From Bacillota bacterium (GTDB lineage: Bacteria; Bacillota; Clostridia; Lachnospirales; Lachnospiraceae): a stretch of 37,776 bases of DNA. Shown one piece after another: positions 17,080 through 24,967 of the stretch. The stretch covers positions 1 to 37,776 of the forward strand of contig JAEZRJ010000066.1 in the NCBI GenBank assembly GCA_023412855.1, read 5' to 3'. Both the position numbers and the translations under genes were made by a program. The notes beneath the pieces are model-generated. The model was not told where the DNA came from and made no database searches. It saw nothing but the letters and a program-made list of their open reading frames with translations. Each line of letters starts with the position of its first letter. The first letter of the stretch is position 1.

Positions 17080-18144
17080 TTATTCAGCCTCTATAGCGGT
17101 ATAGTTGTCAGGAATAGTAACACCCAGCGCCTCCGCACGGTCAGCCATATATTTATAGGTAATATTCGGGGAATATTGAATCTCCATAGCAGATACATCA
17201 GCACCATTTGCCAGGACTTCATAAGCCATCTCTCCGGTAGCATAGCCCAGATCATAATAGCTGATAGACAATGTCGCAACGCCGCATCCCTTGCAAATAC
17301 CTTCTTCACCGCTGACGATGGGAACTCCTGCCGGTTCCGCAACATTGTTGATCGCTTCCGTGCAGGAAGCCGCCGTATTATCGGTAGGGATGAAAATTAC
17401 ATCGCTTCCGGAGCATGCCGTCTGTGTAACAGAAGCCACGTCATTGGTATCTGCAAAAGTATATTCTGTACATGTATAGCCCATCTCCGTCAAATATCCC
17501 TGAATGGTAGAGGACTGATATTTAGAATTAGCTTCTGCCGAGCAGTAAAGGATACCGATATTCTTTGCATCGGGGAACAGCTCTTTGATCATCTCAGCCT
17601 GCTTATCCAAAGGTGCAAGGTCAGCGGTTCCTGATACGTTCCTGCCGGTTACGCCCGTCCAGTTATCGATATCCAGAGCGGTAGCATAGTCCGTAACAGA
17701 GGTTCCAAGAACCGGAATCGTACCCGTTGCGGAAGCAGCAGCCTGAAGGGCAGATGTTGCATTTGCCATGATCAAATCATAGTTGCTGGAAACGAACTGG
17801 TTTACGATGGTGGCGCAGGTCGCAGAATCTCCCGCCGCATTCTGCTCATCGAAGACCACCTGTTCTCCCAACTTCTCGGTAAGTGCATCCTTAAATCCCT
17901 GAGTCGCTGCATCCAGTGCCGGATGCTGAACTAACTGGCAAATACCCACGTTGTATACGGCTCCGGTATCGTCCTGACTCTCTTTTGCAGGAGCCTGTGC
18001 GTCGGTTCCGGCTGCTGCATCTTCAGTCTGTGTTGTCTCCGCAGTATCCGCGGCACCGGCAGAATCCGCCGTATTCGTGCTGCCGCAAGCGGTAAAGCTC
18101 AATGCCATGAGCATCGTCAGCATAAGTATCGTAATCTTTTTCAT
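17080..18144 (-). CDS. ABC importer substrate-binding lipoprotein (ABC_sub_bind/TrpX-like)
   Basis: The 355-residue protein starts with a lipoprotein signal, MKKITILMLTMLMALSFTAC, with Cys20 as the likely lipidated residue. An Ala/Thr/Asp-rich linker to about residue 55 follows. The mature domain begins YNVGICQLVQHPALDAATQG, the typical opening of the ABC_sub_bind family. It would sit on the outer face of the membrane and deliver ligand to the permease encoded 69 bp downstream. ATG 18144 follows GAGGAGGAAAAAT. The related tryptophan/tyrosine binders suggest an aromatic amino acid, but this is inference. Confidence 0.9.
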   Translation of the reverse strand: MKKITILMLTMLMALSFTACGSTNTADSAGAADTAETTQTEDAAAGTDAQAPAKESQDDTGAVYNVGICQLVQHPALDAATQGFKDALTEKLGEQVVFDEQNAAGDSATCATIVNQFVSSNYDLIMANATSALQAAASATGTIPVLGTSVTDYATALDIDNWTGVTGRNVSGTADLAPLDKQAEMIKELFPDAKNIGILYCSAEANSKYQSSTIQGYLTEMGYTCTEYTFADTNDVASVTQTACSGSDVIFIPTDNTAASCTEAINNVAEPAGVPIVSGEEGICKGCGVATLSISYYDLGYATGEMAYEVLANGADVSAMEIQYSPNITYKYMADRAEALGVTIPDNYTAIEAE

Positions 18145-18197
18145 ATTTTTCCTCCTCGAAATATAAATGTGAAAGTTTAACACATCAAAGTGCTAAA

Positions 18198-18237
18198 ATA
18201 TAATACTGTATTATATCATTTATAGGGAGAAAGTCAA
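18198..18237 (-). promoter_or_regulatory. Promoter of the ABC importer operon with AT-rich palindrome
   Basis: On the minus strand TTGACT (18237-18232) and TATAAT (18215-18210) are 16 bp apart. An exact 9-1-9 palindrome ATATAATAC-T-GTATTATAT (18198-18216) covers the -10. It may be an operator, although AT-rich palindromes also arise by chance around TATAAT. Confidence 0.75.
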
Positions 18238-18266
18238 CTATTTTCATACGTAACACCTTTATTATT

Positions 18267-18399
18267 GTTACTGTTCACTCCGTTTTCAGCAACACATGAT
18301 TTCTGCATTTAAATTCGCTCTGCGAAACAGAAATCATCTCTTGAATCACATTCTTACGCAGCTTAACAGTAAATGTTAAGCTGCTGTGCGAACAGTAAC
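18267..18399 (-). mobile_element. MITE-like element, copy B, with exact 8-bp target duplication
   Basis: The 133-bp element runs from GTTACTGTTCAC to GAACAGTAAC and is flanked on both sides by TTATTATT (18259-18266 and 18400-18407). It lacks about 20 bp found in copies C and D around the GCAATGCAAAC stem. The right-hand duplication overlaps the TAA stop of the ABC-2 permease gene. Orientation matches copy A. Confidence 0.92.
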
Positions 18400-18402
18400 T
18401 TA

Positions 18403-19257
18403 TTATTTCTGCTTCTTCCTCGTGAGAAAAAAGGCCAAAAGATAACAAACCACTGCCGTCACTATTATGAAACTCATGCTTCCTGTAAAGGTCATTATCC
18501 CGTCACCGAATTTATATACTACTCCGAACTGCTCCTTAATATCCAGCACTATGTCCGCAGGAACCCCGTCAAAGCTCGTCTCCATCACTTCTCCCATCAT
18601 AATTCTCCGAAAAAGGGATGCGGCATGGGAAACAGGAAATAGGCGGATAAGCCATTGTACGCCTTCCGGATACATTCCGATAGGAAGATAAATTCCAGTC
18701 AAAAAACCGATCAAGGTCCCAAGTATCGTATTTGCCGCGGAAAAAGCACTGTTTGTTTTGAAGCACGCTACAAAAAGAAGCATAAGGGCGGTACTCATCA
18801 GATTTGTAACAAATAAAAGAAGAATGAGCGTAAGGCATGCTTTAGGCTTTATCAGGCTTCCTCCGTCCCAGACAATATAGGCCTGCGCGATAACAAGCGT
18901 AATCAGGCTCATGAGCATTCCTATCACATAAGCGGCAAGCCAGTATCCCATAAGAATCTTTGAATTTTTCACCGGGGCTGCTACAAAGTCTTTTATTTTT
19001 TTGTTTTCTTTATCTCTTACAATATTTCCCAATACGACCAGGCTGGTAGTCACCCCCGTCGTGGCGAGGACTCCCGCCATTACCCAGTTATCCATCATCT
19101 CTCTGGCACCGTCAAACATGGAGACATCCTTCGTCCATACATCTCCTAAAAACAGCACATATAATCCAATCTCTATGAGTATCGCCAGCAGTGAGAAAAA
19201 CACTGCACCCTTATCCCTAAAATATAATTTTAAATTCCTTATGGCAAATGCTATCAT
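18403..19257 (-). CDS. ABC-2 type transporter permease
   Basis: The 284-residue protein has six hydrophobic segments and the general layout of DrrB/NatB-type exporter permeases. Its start overlaps the stop codon of the ATPase gene (ATGA) and follows AAGGAG. The C-terminus ends FFLTRKKQK. A MITE-like element inserted exactly at its stop codon, leaving the reading frame complete. It would form the channel of an efflux system for a hydrophobic compound or peptide. Confidence 0.9.
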   Translation of the reverse strand: MIAFAIRNLKLYFRDKGAVFFSLLAILIEIGLYVLFLGDVWTKDVSMFDGAREMMDNWVMAGVLATTGVTTSLVVLGNIVRDKENKKIKDFVAAPVKNSKILMGYWLAAYVIGMLMSLITLVIAQAYIVWDGGSLIKPKACLTLILLLFVTNLMSTALMLLFVACFKTNSAFSAANTILGTLIGFLTGIYLPIGMYPEGVQWLIRLFPVSHAASLFRRIMMGEVMETSFDGVPADIVLDIKEQFGVVYKFGDGIMTFTGSMSFIIVTAVVCYLLAFFLTRKKQK

Positions 19258-20168
19258 TCTCTTAACTCCTTTCCTGTAATTCCGATAAATACATCATCCA
19301 TGGAACCCCTGATTACCGAAAAATCTCCTATTAGCTCCTTGCATTCATTCAAAATAGGCAGTGCCTCCATAGTGTTTGTCAGGCACACCTCCAAAAGCTC
19401 ACCCTTTTTCTCAAAAGAAAGGCCTTTTTCCCGCAGCTTTTCCTTTACCCGCTCTTCCTCCCTGCACTTTATACGCAGCTTATCCTTTGCGTACATCTCT
19501 TTCAGCGAAAACGGTGTTCCCCTTGCTGCAATCTGTCCATCGTCCACTACCATACAGTAATCCGCATCCTCTGCCTCTTCCAGATAATGTGTTGTCAAAA
19601 ACACCGTCATTCCCCGCTCTTCTTTGAGCTTTTTTATCGTATCCCACACGCTCTTCCTCGTCTGGGAATCCAGACCCGTTGTAGGTTCGTCCAGAAAAAG
19701 GACTTTCGGTGTATGAAGAAGGGCTCGTGCAATATCTGCCCTGCGCCTCTGCCCTCCGGAGAGCCTTCCGTAATAGCGGTTCATGATTCCGGTAATTTCC
19801 GTAATTTCCGCTGCCCGCTTCACCGCTGCAGCGCGCTCCTTCTTACTCATCGGATAGAATCTGGCACGAAGCATCAGGTTTTCCTCCACTGTCAGCAGCT
19901 CATCCATCAGGCTTTCCTGAAAAACAATGCCGATACTCTCTCTTATCCTATCGTCCTCCTTGCCCAGCACATAGCCGTCCACCTCTACCACTCCCGCATC
20001 AGGCATAAGAAAGGTACATATGCTGTTAATTGTGGTGGATTTTCCCGCCCCGTTGGGACCGAGAAAAGCAAACAGCTTTCCCTTCTCTACATAAAAGCTT
20101 AAGTCCTTTACTGCCGGAATGTTTCCATAGGATTTTTTTAACCCTTTTACCTCAATTATGTGTTCCAT
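19254..20168 (-). CDS. ABC transporter ATP-binding protein (DrrA-like)
   Basis: The 304-residue protein has GPNGAGKST (Walker A, about 37-45), LSGGQRRR (signature), LFLDEPTTGLD (Walker B) and TTHYLEEAE (switch His), all as in DrrA-type exporters, plus a C-terminal domain of about 80 residues. The start at 20168 follows GGAGG with 8 bp spacing; an ATG 15 bp upstream has a poorer site. Upstream on the same strand lie DUF3021 and LytTR genes, a common pairing in which the LytTR protein controls the transporter. Confidence 0.92.
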   Translation of the reverse strand: MEHIIEVKGLKKSYGNIPAVKDLSFYVEKGKLFAFLGPNGAGKSTTINSICTFLMPDAGVVEVDGYVLGKEDDRIRESIGIVFQESLMDELLTVEENLMLRARFYPMSKKERAAAVKRAAEITEITGIMNRYYGRLSGGQRRRADIARALLHTPKVLFLDEPTTGLDSQTRKSVWDTIKKLKEERGMTVFLTTHYLEEAEDADYCMVVDDGQIAARGTPFSLKEMYAKDKLRIKCREEERVKEKLREKGLSFEKKGELLEVCLTNTMEALPILNECKELIGDFSVIRGSMDDVFIGITGKELRE

Positions 20169-20291
20169 TTTTACATCCTCCATGCTTCATCACACGCTTT
20201 CATTTTTTGTTCTTCTCGATTATATTCCCCGCTTCATCCCAGGGAAAGTATCCGGAAAGCGACCTGCTCTTCATGGACTTTAAGCTGTAAA

Positions 20292-20325
20292 AAAAGAACG
20301 GTAAGTGGGTTTCACTTACCGTTCT
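20292..20325 (-). terminator. Terminator overlapping the end of the DUF3021 gene
   Basis: On the minus strand AAGAACGGTAAGTG and CACTTACCGTTCTT pair perfectly over 14 bp, then seven T follow. The stem includes the stop codon at 20312. Expression of the ABC genes downstream would need read-through or their own promoter (a TATAAT lies at about 20218-20223). Confidence 0.88.
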
Positions 20326-20752
20326 TATGCTCCTTTTTTCTTTCCTGAAGCCGCGCATTCAGTTCCTTTGCCAGTTGCAGATCCTTTCGAAAGCCGATGA
20401 AGCGTACCATCATGTATACGCCCAATATTACCAGCAGTAGAACGGCTCCTTCCAGCACTCCCTGAAACATCCCCGCCTGATAGGCCGCCGTCAGCAGTAC
20501 AACTTCCAGCAAAAGTATTTGGACAGTCTGGCGCACCAGCAATTGATTCTCCGTCAGTTCCTTTTTGGAGTAAAATGCCAGCATCGTAAGATCACCCAGC
20601 AGGGCATAAACAAGCATCCAAGTGAAATAGCCCAGCCCAAATGTCTCATTGGGATAAAATATGGTGCAGAATACCAGTGTACCGAACATGGATCCTCCAT
20701 ATATGACGGCATACAGCGATATCATTTTTTTTATCAATATTCCTAAATCCAT
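20312..20752 (-). CDS. DUF3021-family membrane protein
   Basis: The 146-residue protein has four hydrophobic segments (about residues 10-30, 40-60, 70-90 and 95-115) followed by a charged tail ending in KKEHKNGK. Small four-helix proteins of this family are typically encoded right after a LytTR gene and are thought to control its activity at the membrane. Here the LytTR gene ends 10 bp upstream and the start follows TAGGAGG. A second such pair lies at 30929-31782. Confidence 0.85.
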   Translation of the reverse strand: MDLGILIKKMISLYAVIYGGSMFGTLVFCTIFYPNETFGLGYFTWMLVYALLGDLTMLAFYSKKELTENQLLVRQTVQILLLEVVLLTAAYQAGMFQGVLEGAVLLLVILGVYMMVRFIGFRKDLQLAKELNARLQERKKEHKNGK

Positions 20753-20762
20753 TCCACACCTC

Positions 20763-21200
20763 CTACATTCCTAAAAGCTTCTTTAAATCGTTCACATACT
20801 GTCTCGATACCATCACCGTTTCCTGATTGCCAAGCACCACCTCGAATCTTCCGCTCAAGGAAGGCCTGATAAAATCTATCTTGTCCGAATTAAGGACAAC
20901 AGACTTGGACGCCCGGAAAAATCTCGTTCCCGCACAGATCTCCTCAAACTCATAGAGCTTTAGTTTGGATTCATACACCTTATCCTCGCAATAAAAAAAG
21001 GATTTGTTATCCACCACCTCGAAGTAGTAAATTTCATGGAAGCGCAGTCTGTGTATTTCCTCTCCCGAAATTCCGGTCAGGCTGCTTTGCTGTGCCTTGA
21101 GCTTTTGGACAAGACTTAACATATCCTCATCTATTTCATGACATCGAATAATTACCTCTTCCTCTTCTTCTGCAGAAATCTCTTTTATCGATACCTTCAA
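20763..21200 (-). CDS. LytTR-family DNA-binding regulator
   Basis: The 145-residue protein lacks a receiver domain. It has a short N-terminal part and a LytTR DNA-binding domain (about residues 48-145), including HRLRFHEIYYFEVVDNKSFF, FFRASKSVVLN and VMVSRQYVNDLKKLL. The start is TTG at 21200 behind AAGGTGG; no nearby ATG fits. A strong promoter and a 16-bp inverted repeat lie upstream, suggesting autoregulation. With DUF3021 it probably controls the neighbouring ABC exporter. Confidence 0.9.
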   Translation of the reverse strand: MKVSIKEISAEEEEEVIIRCHEIDEDMLSLVQKLKAQQSSLTGISGEEIHRLRFHEIYYFEVVDNKSFFYCEDKVYESKLKLYEFEEICAGTRFFRASKSVVLNSDKIDFIRPSLSGRFEVVLGNQETVMVSRQYVNDLKKLLGM

Positions 21201-21324
21201 GCCGCCACCTTCTTTCCTTAAGTTTCATAGGATGCCCGCTTACGGTTCTCAAATTCTCCCATCCCATTATCTTTCTCACCATGTACTTTTCTCAACGCCG
21301 TCATCGGTAAATAAAACGGAAAAA

Positions 21325-21394
21325 GATATAAGTATATCCGATATATTCCTACCGGATATATTTATATCATAATTATGCCGTCATAATCAGTCAA
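21325..21394 (-). promoter_or_regulatory. Promoter and inverted-repeat operator of the LytTR/DUF3021 operon
   Basis: On the minus strand TTGACT (21394-21389) and TATGAT (21371-21366) are exactly 17 bp apart. Arms GATATAAGTATATCCG (21325-21340) and CGGATATATTTATATC (21353-21368) form a 16-bp inverted repeat with one mismatch that overlaps the -10 and start site, a repressor-like position. Confidence 0.75.
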
Positions 21395-21479
21395 GCGATT
21401 TTACAATATACCATTTCACTTCAAACAATTCCCCATAGAATACGGAACCCCGGAAGGCCACCAAAGCTCGCATTATCAT

Positions 21480-21508
21480 TTGCTTTCTTCTTCCCTTTTT
21501 ACTATAAT
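21480..21508 (+). promoter_or_regulatory. Promoter of the pentapeptide-like gene
   Basis: TTGCTT (21480-21485) and TATAAT (21503-21508) are 17 bp apart, with the gene starting 35 bp further on. Confidence 0.6.
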
Positions 21509-21542
21509 ACAACTAAATAAAAAACAGGAGCTGTACGAAATA

Positions 21543-22127
21543 ATGGACGAGAAATATTATGAAAATCAACGATTCGAAAACATAAAGATGTCTGAGGAGA
21601 CGCTGGAAGGATATGAGTTTTATGACTGCGAATTCATAAACTGTACCCTTGAAGAATGCACCTTGGAAAAATGCCACTTTATGGGATGTAAATTCCGTGG
21701 GTGCACTATCATAAGCCTTCAGGCGGAATATACTCAGATGAAAAATGGGGAATTCACAGCATGCAATCTGGTGGGCATTCACTGGACGGAAGTTTTACCC
21801 GCCGGGAAAATAGCCGAGCCTATTCATAAGCTGACCGATTGCCTTCTGAAGTACAATACTTTTATCAATATGAACTTTATGAAGTTTAACTTTTCCGGAA
21901 ACATCATACAAGATTCGGCATTCGACGAATGCAACTTAAAAGAAAGTGACTTTAAAGGATGTAAACTGGACGCGACCCAGTTTTCCAAATGCGATATGCG
22001 AAAAGCCGATTTCCGCGAAGCAGCAGGATATTTAATAGACATTTCTTCAAATAAAATGAGGGAGGCGAAATTCTCGTTTCCTGAAGTTTTGAGTCTGCTG
22101 AATGAGCTGGGAATAGAGGTGAGTTAG
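21543..22127 (+). CDS. Pentapeptide-repeat-like protein
   Basis: The 194-residue protein has two runs of degenerate pentapeptide repeats (A/C-x-F/L pattern): about residues 20-60 (YDCEFINCTLEECTLEKCHF) and about 105-165 (DECNLKESDFKGCKLDATQF). Such repeats fold into a right-handed square helix. Cys often occupies the inner positions. Relatives include DNA-mimic proteins that protect gyrase, but most have unknown function and this one is short and irregular. ATG 21543 follows CAGGAG; a longer reading frame from 21480 is rejected because the promoter lies inside it. Confidence 0.8.
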   Translation: MDEKYYENQRFENIKMSEETLEGYEFYDCEFINCTLEECTLEKCHFMGCKFRGCTIISLQAEYTQMKNGEFTACNLVGIHWTEVLPAGKIAEPIHKLTDCLLKYNTFINMNFMKFNFSGNIIQDSAFDECNLKESDFKGCKLDATQFSKCDMRKADFREAAGYLIDISSNKMREAKFSFPEVLSLLNELGIEVS

Positions 22128-22248
22128 CTCATTTCGTGAAACACAGAAAAACGCAAATACATTCATGTCTCGATACCTTTAAAATCATTATTGTATTTAT
22201 TCTTAAAATTATTATTATATTCATTCTTAAGATCATTTTCATATTCTC

Positions 22249-22308
22249 TTGACTTCTTGAACATTGTTAAGTATTATATGTTTGAACAGTGTTTTATACC
22301 GTGTTCAA
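22249..22308 (+). promoter_or_regulatory. Promoter and operators of the TetR/membrane-protein operon
   Basis: TTGACT (22249-22254) and TATTAT (22272-22277) are 17 bp apart. Inverted half-sites TTGAACA (22282-22288) and TGTTCAA (22302-22308) lie just downstream, and another TTGAACA-T-TGTTAA lies in the spacer (22257-22270). This is a clear autoregulation pattern. Confidence 0.75.
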
Positions 22309-22352
22309 CACATTATTCTTCAGCAGGCAAACAGAAAGGTTTGTAAATCCAT

Positions 22353-22949
22353 ATGAAAAATTCCTCCGACATAAAAGAATCTATCATAACCGCTGCCACC
22401 GGGCTGATTCAGCAAAGCAGCGGAAATATTTCAGAAATTACCACTCGTGCCATCGCTGGGAAAGCAAATGTAGGTATCGGATTAATCAATTATCACTTCC
22501 AAAGCAAGGACAATTTGATTACCATATGCGTCCAGCGAATCATTCAGCAAGTGATTCAAAGCTTTTCGATGGAAGGAAAAACTTATTCAGACGATAAAGA
22601 GCGCCTGACCGACTGGGCTATTCATGTATTTGATTTTCTTTTCGAAAATCCTGCCATATCCCGTATTTCCATACTGGGAGATTTGTCGGATTATCGGTCC
22701 GATTGCAATTCGGTAAAGACTCAGAAAGGCTTTATGTTCGCTCTGGATAATAAAATGCTGGAAGCTGACAAACAAATGCTGGCATTTATTCTTACTGCAG
22801 CTATGCAAACGGCATTCTTAAGCAGGCATATAACGAAAGAACTGTTAGGATATGATTTGGATCACGCATCACAAAGAAAGGCTTTTATTACGAAATTGGT
22901 AAAAGCGTTGTTTGAAGAAGCAAAAAAAGAAGAAGGAGATTTTTTATGA
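22353..22949 (+). CDS. TetR-family regulator
   Basis: The 198-residue protein has an N-terminal helix-turn-helix of TetR type (about 8-52; SEITTRAIAGKANVGIGLINYHFQSKDNLI). The C-terminal ligand domain shows nothing recognisable. Its stop overlaps the start of a membrane protein gene (ATGA), so both are made together. The promoter contains TTGAACA half-sites. It probably regulates its own operon in response to an unknown compound. Confidence 0.88.
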   Translation: MKNSSDIKESIITAATGLIQQSSGNISEITTRAIAGKANVGIGLINYHFQSKDNLITICVQRIIQQVIQSFSMEGKTYSDDKERLTDWAIHVFDFLFENPAISRISILGDLSDYRSDCNSVKTQKGFMFALDNKMLEADKQMLAFILTAAMQTAFLSRHITKELLGYDLDHASQRKAFITKLVKALFEEAKKEEGDFL

Positions 22950-23554
22950 ATAAAAAAATTGGTATTTGTGCCGCTGCTATTAACTTGCTCTCAGTAATTG
23001 GTTTTCTCATTTCCATGCTGGTATCCTCACCTTATGCAAGCTATTTTACAAGTACAGGCATCGCCTTTAGCTTTGTCGCAATGGTTTCTGTCTTTGCCTG
23101 TTATGCGGACGAAAGCGCAAGGGCGGCGGGCTTTGCCGCAACTGCCTTCGGCGGGATGTATGCCCTTTGCAATTCTATCGTTTATTTCATACAGCTCACC
23201 AGCGTGCGAAGCGGTAAACTGACAGGCCAGGCCGCGGTTTTACTGGATTTTAGCCAATTTGATATGATGTTTAATCTGGATATGCTCGGTTATTGCCTCA
23301 TGTCTGTTTCTACCTTTTTTGCCGGATTGACAATTCAGGCGAAAGACCTTGCTGAAAAATGGCTGAAATGGCTGTTGATCATTCATGGCGTATTTGCCGT
23401 CACCTGCTTTATCGTACCTCTTCTCGGTTTATTCGATACGGCTGTAAAAGGAAGCGATGCCACAGGCATTTTTGTATTAGTATTCTGGTGCGTTTATTTT
23501 GCTCCGATAAGCGCCTTATCTATCCGGTTCTTTTTAAAAAGAAGCAATACATGA
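22946..23554 (+). CDS. Unknown six-helix membrane protein
   Basis: The 202-residue hydrophobic protein has about six predicted membrane segments (near residues 5-25, 32-52, 60-82, 112-132, 145-168 and 175-195) and a short basic C-terminus. I do not recognise a family. It follows the TetR gene with a 4-bp overlap and AGAAGGAG ribosome site, so it is likely the regulated effector of that unit, for example a small transport or membrane-stress protein. No catalytic motif is visible. Confidence 0.75.
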   Translation: MNKKIGICAAAINLLSVIGFLISMLVSSPYASYFTSTGIAFSFVAMVSVFACYADESARAAGFAATAFGGMYALCNSIVYFIQLTSVRSGKLTGQAAVLLDFSQFDMMFNLDMLGYCLMSVSTFFAGLTIQAKDLAEKWLKWLLIIHGVFAVTCFIVPLLGLFDTAVKGSDATGIFVLVFWCVYFAPISALSIRFFLKRSNT

Positions 23555-23574
23555 AAATATTTGCAAAAACAAAT

Positions 23575-23601
23575 GCGGGCGCATTTATATAATGCTCCCG
23601 C
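23575..23601 (-). terminator. Terminator of the XRE gene, overlapping its stop
   Basis: GCGGGCGCATT and AATGCTCCCGC form an 11-bp stem with one mismatch and a 5-base loop. The minus strand continues into ATTTGTTTTTG. It lies between convergent genes and may serve both. Confidence 0.65.
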
Positions 23602-24256
23602 CGTGAAAATAACATTCATATATTTTTATCCCTTCATACAGTATTTCCTCATACCCTTGATACCAGTCAAAAACGCCCTCAGTCCTGCAATGGTAGGTAT
23701 AGGCACCGGATTGGAACAAGGCCGGGCCTCTATAGGGCATATCATAGGGAACCGCCGCTAAGGCTTCCTTGAGAAAGTCACCGCTGAAATGCTCGCCGGT
23801 CACGCGTCCGCAATAATTCATGCACCAAATCGGTACGCCGCCTTTCCATACGGCTTCTTCTCCGCCAAAACGTTCCCCGCCTAAATAGGTATCATAATAA
23901 TACAGCTCCCCCTCCTCATATTCCAAATCATGGGAGCTTTTCCTCGACGCATCCAGTTCTTCTCCATGTCCGGCATAGCAAGCCCTTTTCGCCCTGATCA
24001 AAAACCCGGCAATGTCTTCTTTTTCCCCATCCCTCTCTTCTATTCGCAGGTTACAGTCATCGGTATCCTTGATGAGTCTGTCGAGGGATATGGAATACAG
24101 CTCGCCGAGCTGCACCAGCTTGTCGATATCGGGATAGAACTTTCCGGCCTCCCACTTTCCCACCGCCTGTCTTGAAACGCCTATCAAATCAGCCAGTTCC
24201 TCCTGGGACAGCCCTTTGTTCTTTCTCAGCAACTGCAGTTTCTCCGCCATATTCAT
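23585..24256 (-). CDS. XRE-family regulator with C-terminal DUF5680-like domain
   Basis: The 223-residue protein begins with a helix-turn-helix (about 5-60; GLSQEELADLIGVSRQAVGKWEAGKFYPDIDKL) and ends with a domain (about 80-223) rich in Tyr, Gly and Glu, with EGELYYYDTYLGGERFGGEEAVW and GVFDWYQGYEEILYEG, the pattern of DUF5680. That domain is found alone or fused to HTH domains in Firmicutes and has no established role. The start follows AAGGAGG. The gene stands alone; no operator was recognised. Confidence 0.85.
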   Translation of the reverse strand: MNMAEKLQLLRKNKGLSQEELADLIGVSRQAVGKWEAGKFYPDIDKLVQLGELYSISLDRLIKDTDDCNLRIEERDGEKEDIAGFLIRAKRACYAGHGEELDASRKSSHDLEYEEGELYYYDTYLGGERFGGEEAVWKGGVPIWCMNYCGRVTGEHFSGDFLKEALAAVPYDMPYRGPALFQSGAYTYHCRTEGVFDWYQGYEEILYEGIKIYECYFHGGSII

Positions 24257-24375
24257 CGCTTTTATCCTCCTTCAAAATTTCATGCTTCCTTAAACATAAA
24301 CAGACAGAAAACTCTTTTCTCTATTCATTCCTATGATAGCATATGAAACTTCTCTCCTCTACCAACCGGTCATAT

Positions 24376-24400
24376 ACAAAAAGGCAACCTTAAGTTGCCT
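24376..24400 (-). terminator. Hairpin with T-run reading leftward
   Basis: AGGCAAC and GTTGCCT pair over 7 bp, and the minus strand then has five T. The only minus-strand transcript that could end here is that of the AraC/GNAT pair after crossing the whole cupin gene. Confidence 0.6.
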
Positions 24401-24436
24401 CGCGTCTCTATATACGGTTCATCCGCCTACGTCCGA

Positions 24437-24462
24437 CCATTCATCCATTCATCCATTCATCC
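24437..24462 (+). repeat. Tandem 8-bp repeats CCATTCAT
   Basis: Three full copies and a partial one occur head to tail, a slippage-prone simple repeat about 110 bp before the cupin start. Confidence 0.9.
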
Positions 24463-24574
24463 AAACAGCAATTTTATACAATACACTCTATCCGAATAAG
24501 AGTATCTTTATTACATTAAAGTTTATGCCTGCATTAACAAAACGGCAGACAATGAGAAAGGAATGATCACTATT

Positions 24575-24967
24575 ATGGAACATGAAAAAACCTTCGAACA
24601 ATTCAACAACGGAAAGCTGTGTCTTGCTTCTGATATCCGCAGTTTCTCCAATATTTCCTGGTCAAAGCACCCTGTCTTCGACGGAGTGGAGTTAAAGCAT
24701 ATCGTCACCTCCGCCGATACCGGAAACAGATTCAGCTATCATTTAGTAAAAATTGCACCCAATAAAAAAATCGGGCTGCACATTCACGAAACACAATTAG
24801 AAACTCACGAAGTCATAGAAGGAAAAGGAGTCTGCCTGAATGGCGGCAAGGAAATTCCCTATGAACCCGGCGTTCTTACCATTCTTGAGGCGGGAAGCGA
24901 GCATGAGGTGACTGCCGGAGAATCCGGACTATATCTCTTCGCCAAGTTCATTCCGCCCCTTTGCTGA
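24575..24967 (+). CDS. Small cupin-domain protein
   Basis: The 130-residue protein is a single cupin barrel. The first conserved cupin motif is HIHETQLETHEVIEG (about 73-87), with His residues and Glu placed to bind a metal, and the second is PGVLTILEAGSEHEV (about 101-115). Function could be sugar isomerisation, ligand sensing or another small-molecule role. The start at 24575 lies 12 bp after AAAGGA; an ATG 12 bp upstream would touch that site. Its last 39 bp overlap the end of the convergent AraC gene. Confidence 0.8.
   Translation: MEHEKTFEQFNNGKLCLASDIRSFSNISWSKHPVFDGVELKHIVTSADTGNRFSYHLVKIAPNKKIGLHIHETQLETHEVIEGKGVCLNGGKEIPYEPGVLTILEAGSEHEVTAGESGLYLFAKFIPPLC

Larger units (their letters stand above)
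21201..21542. other. Divergent intergenic region between LytTR and pentapeptide genes
   Basis: This 342-bp stretch contains no gene. It holds the minus-strand LytTR promoter and operator (21325-21394) and a plus-strand promoter (21480-21508). The remaining sequence shows nothing notable. Confidence 0.7.
24257..24574. other. Intergenic region between the XRE and cupin genes
   Basis: The 318-bp stretch contains a minus-strand terminator-like hairpin at 24376-24400 and 8-bp tandem repeats at 24437-24462. No gene or clear consensus promoter was found. Confidence 0.6.

Noticed and set aside
18145..18266. Possible T-box or other riboswitch before the TrpX-like operon
   Set aside because: The leader after the promoter is about 60 bases and shows no T-box sequence or long structure.
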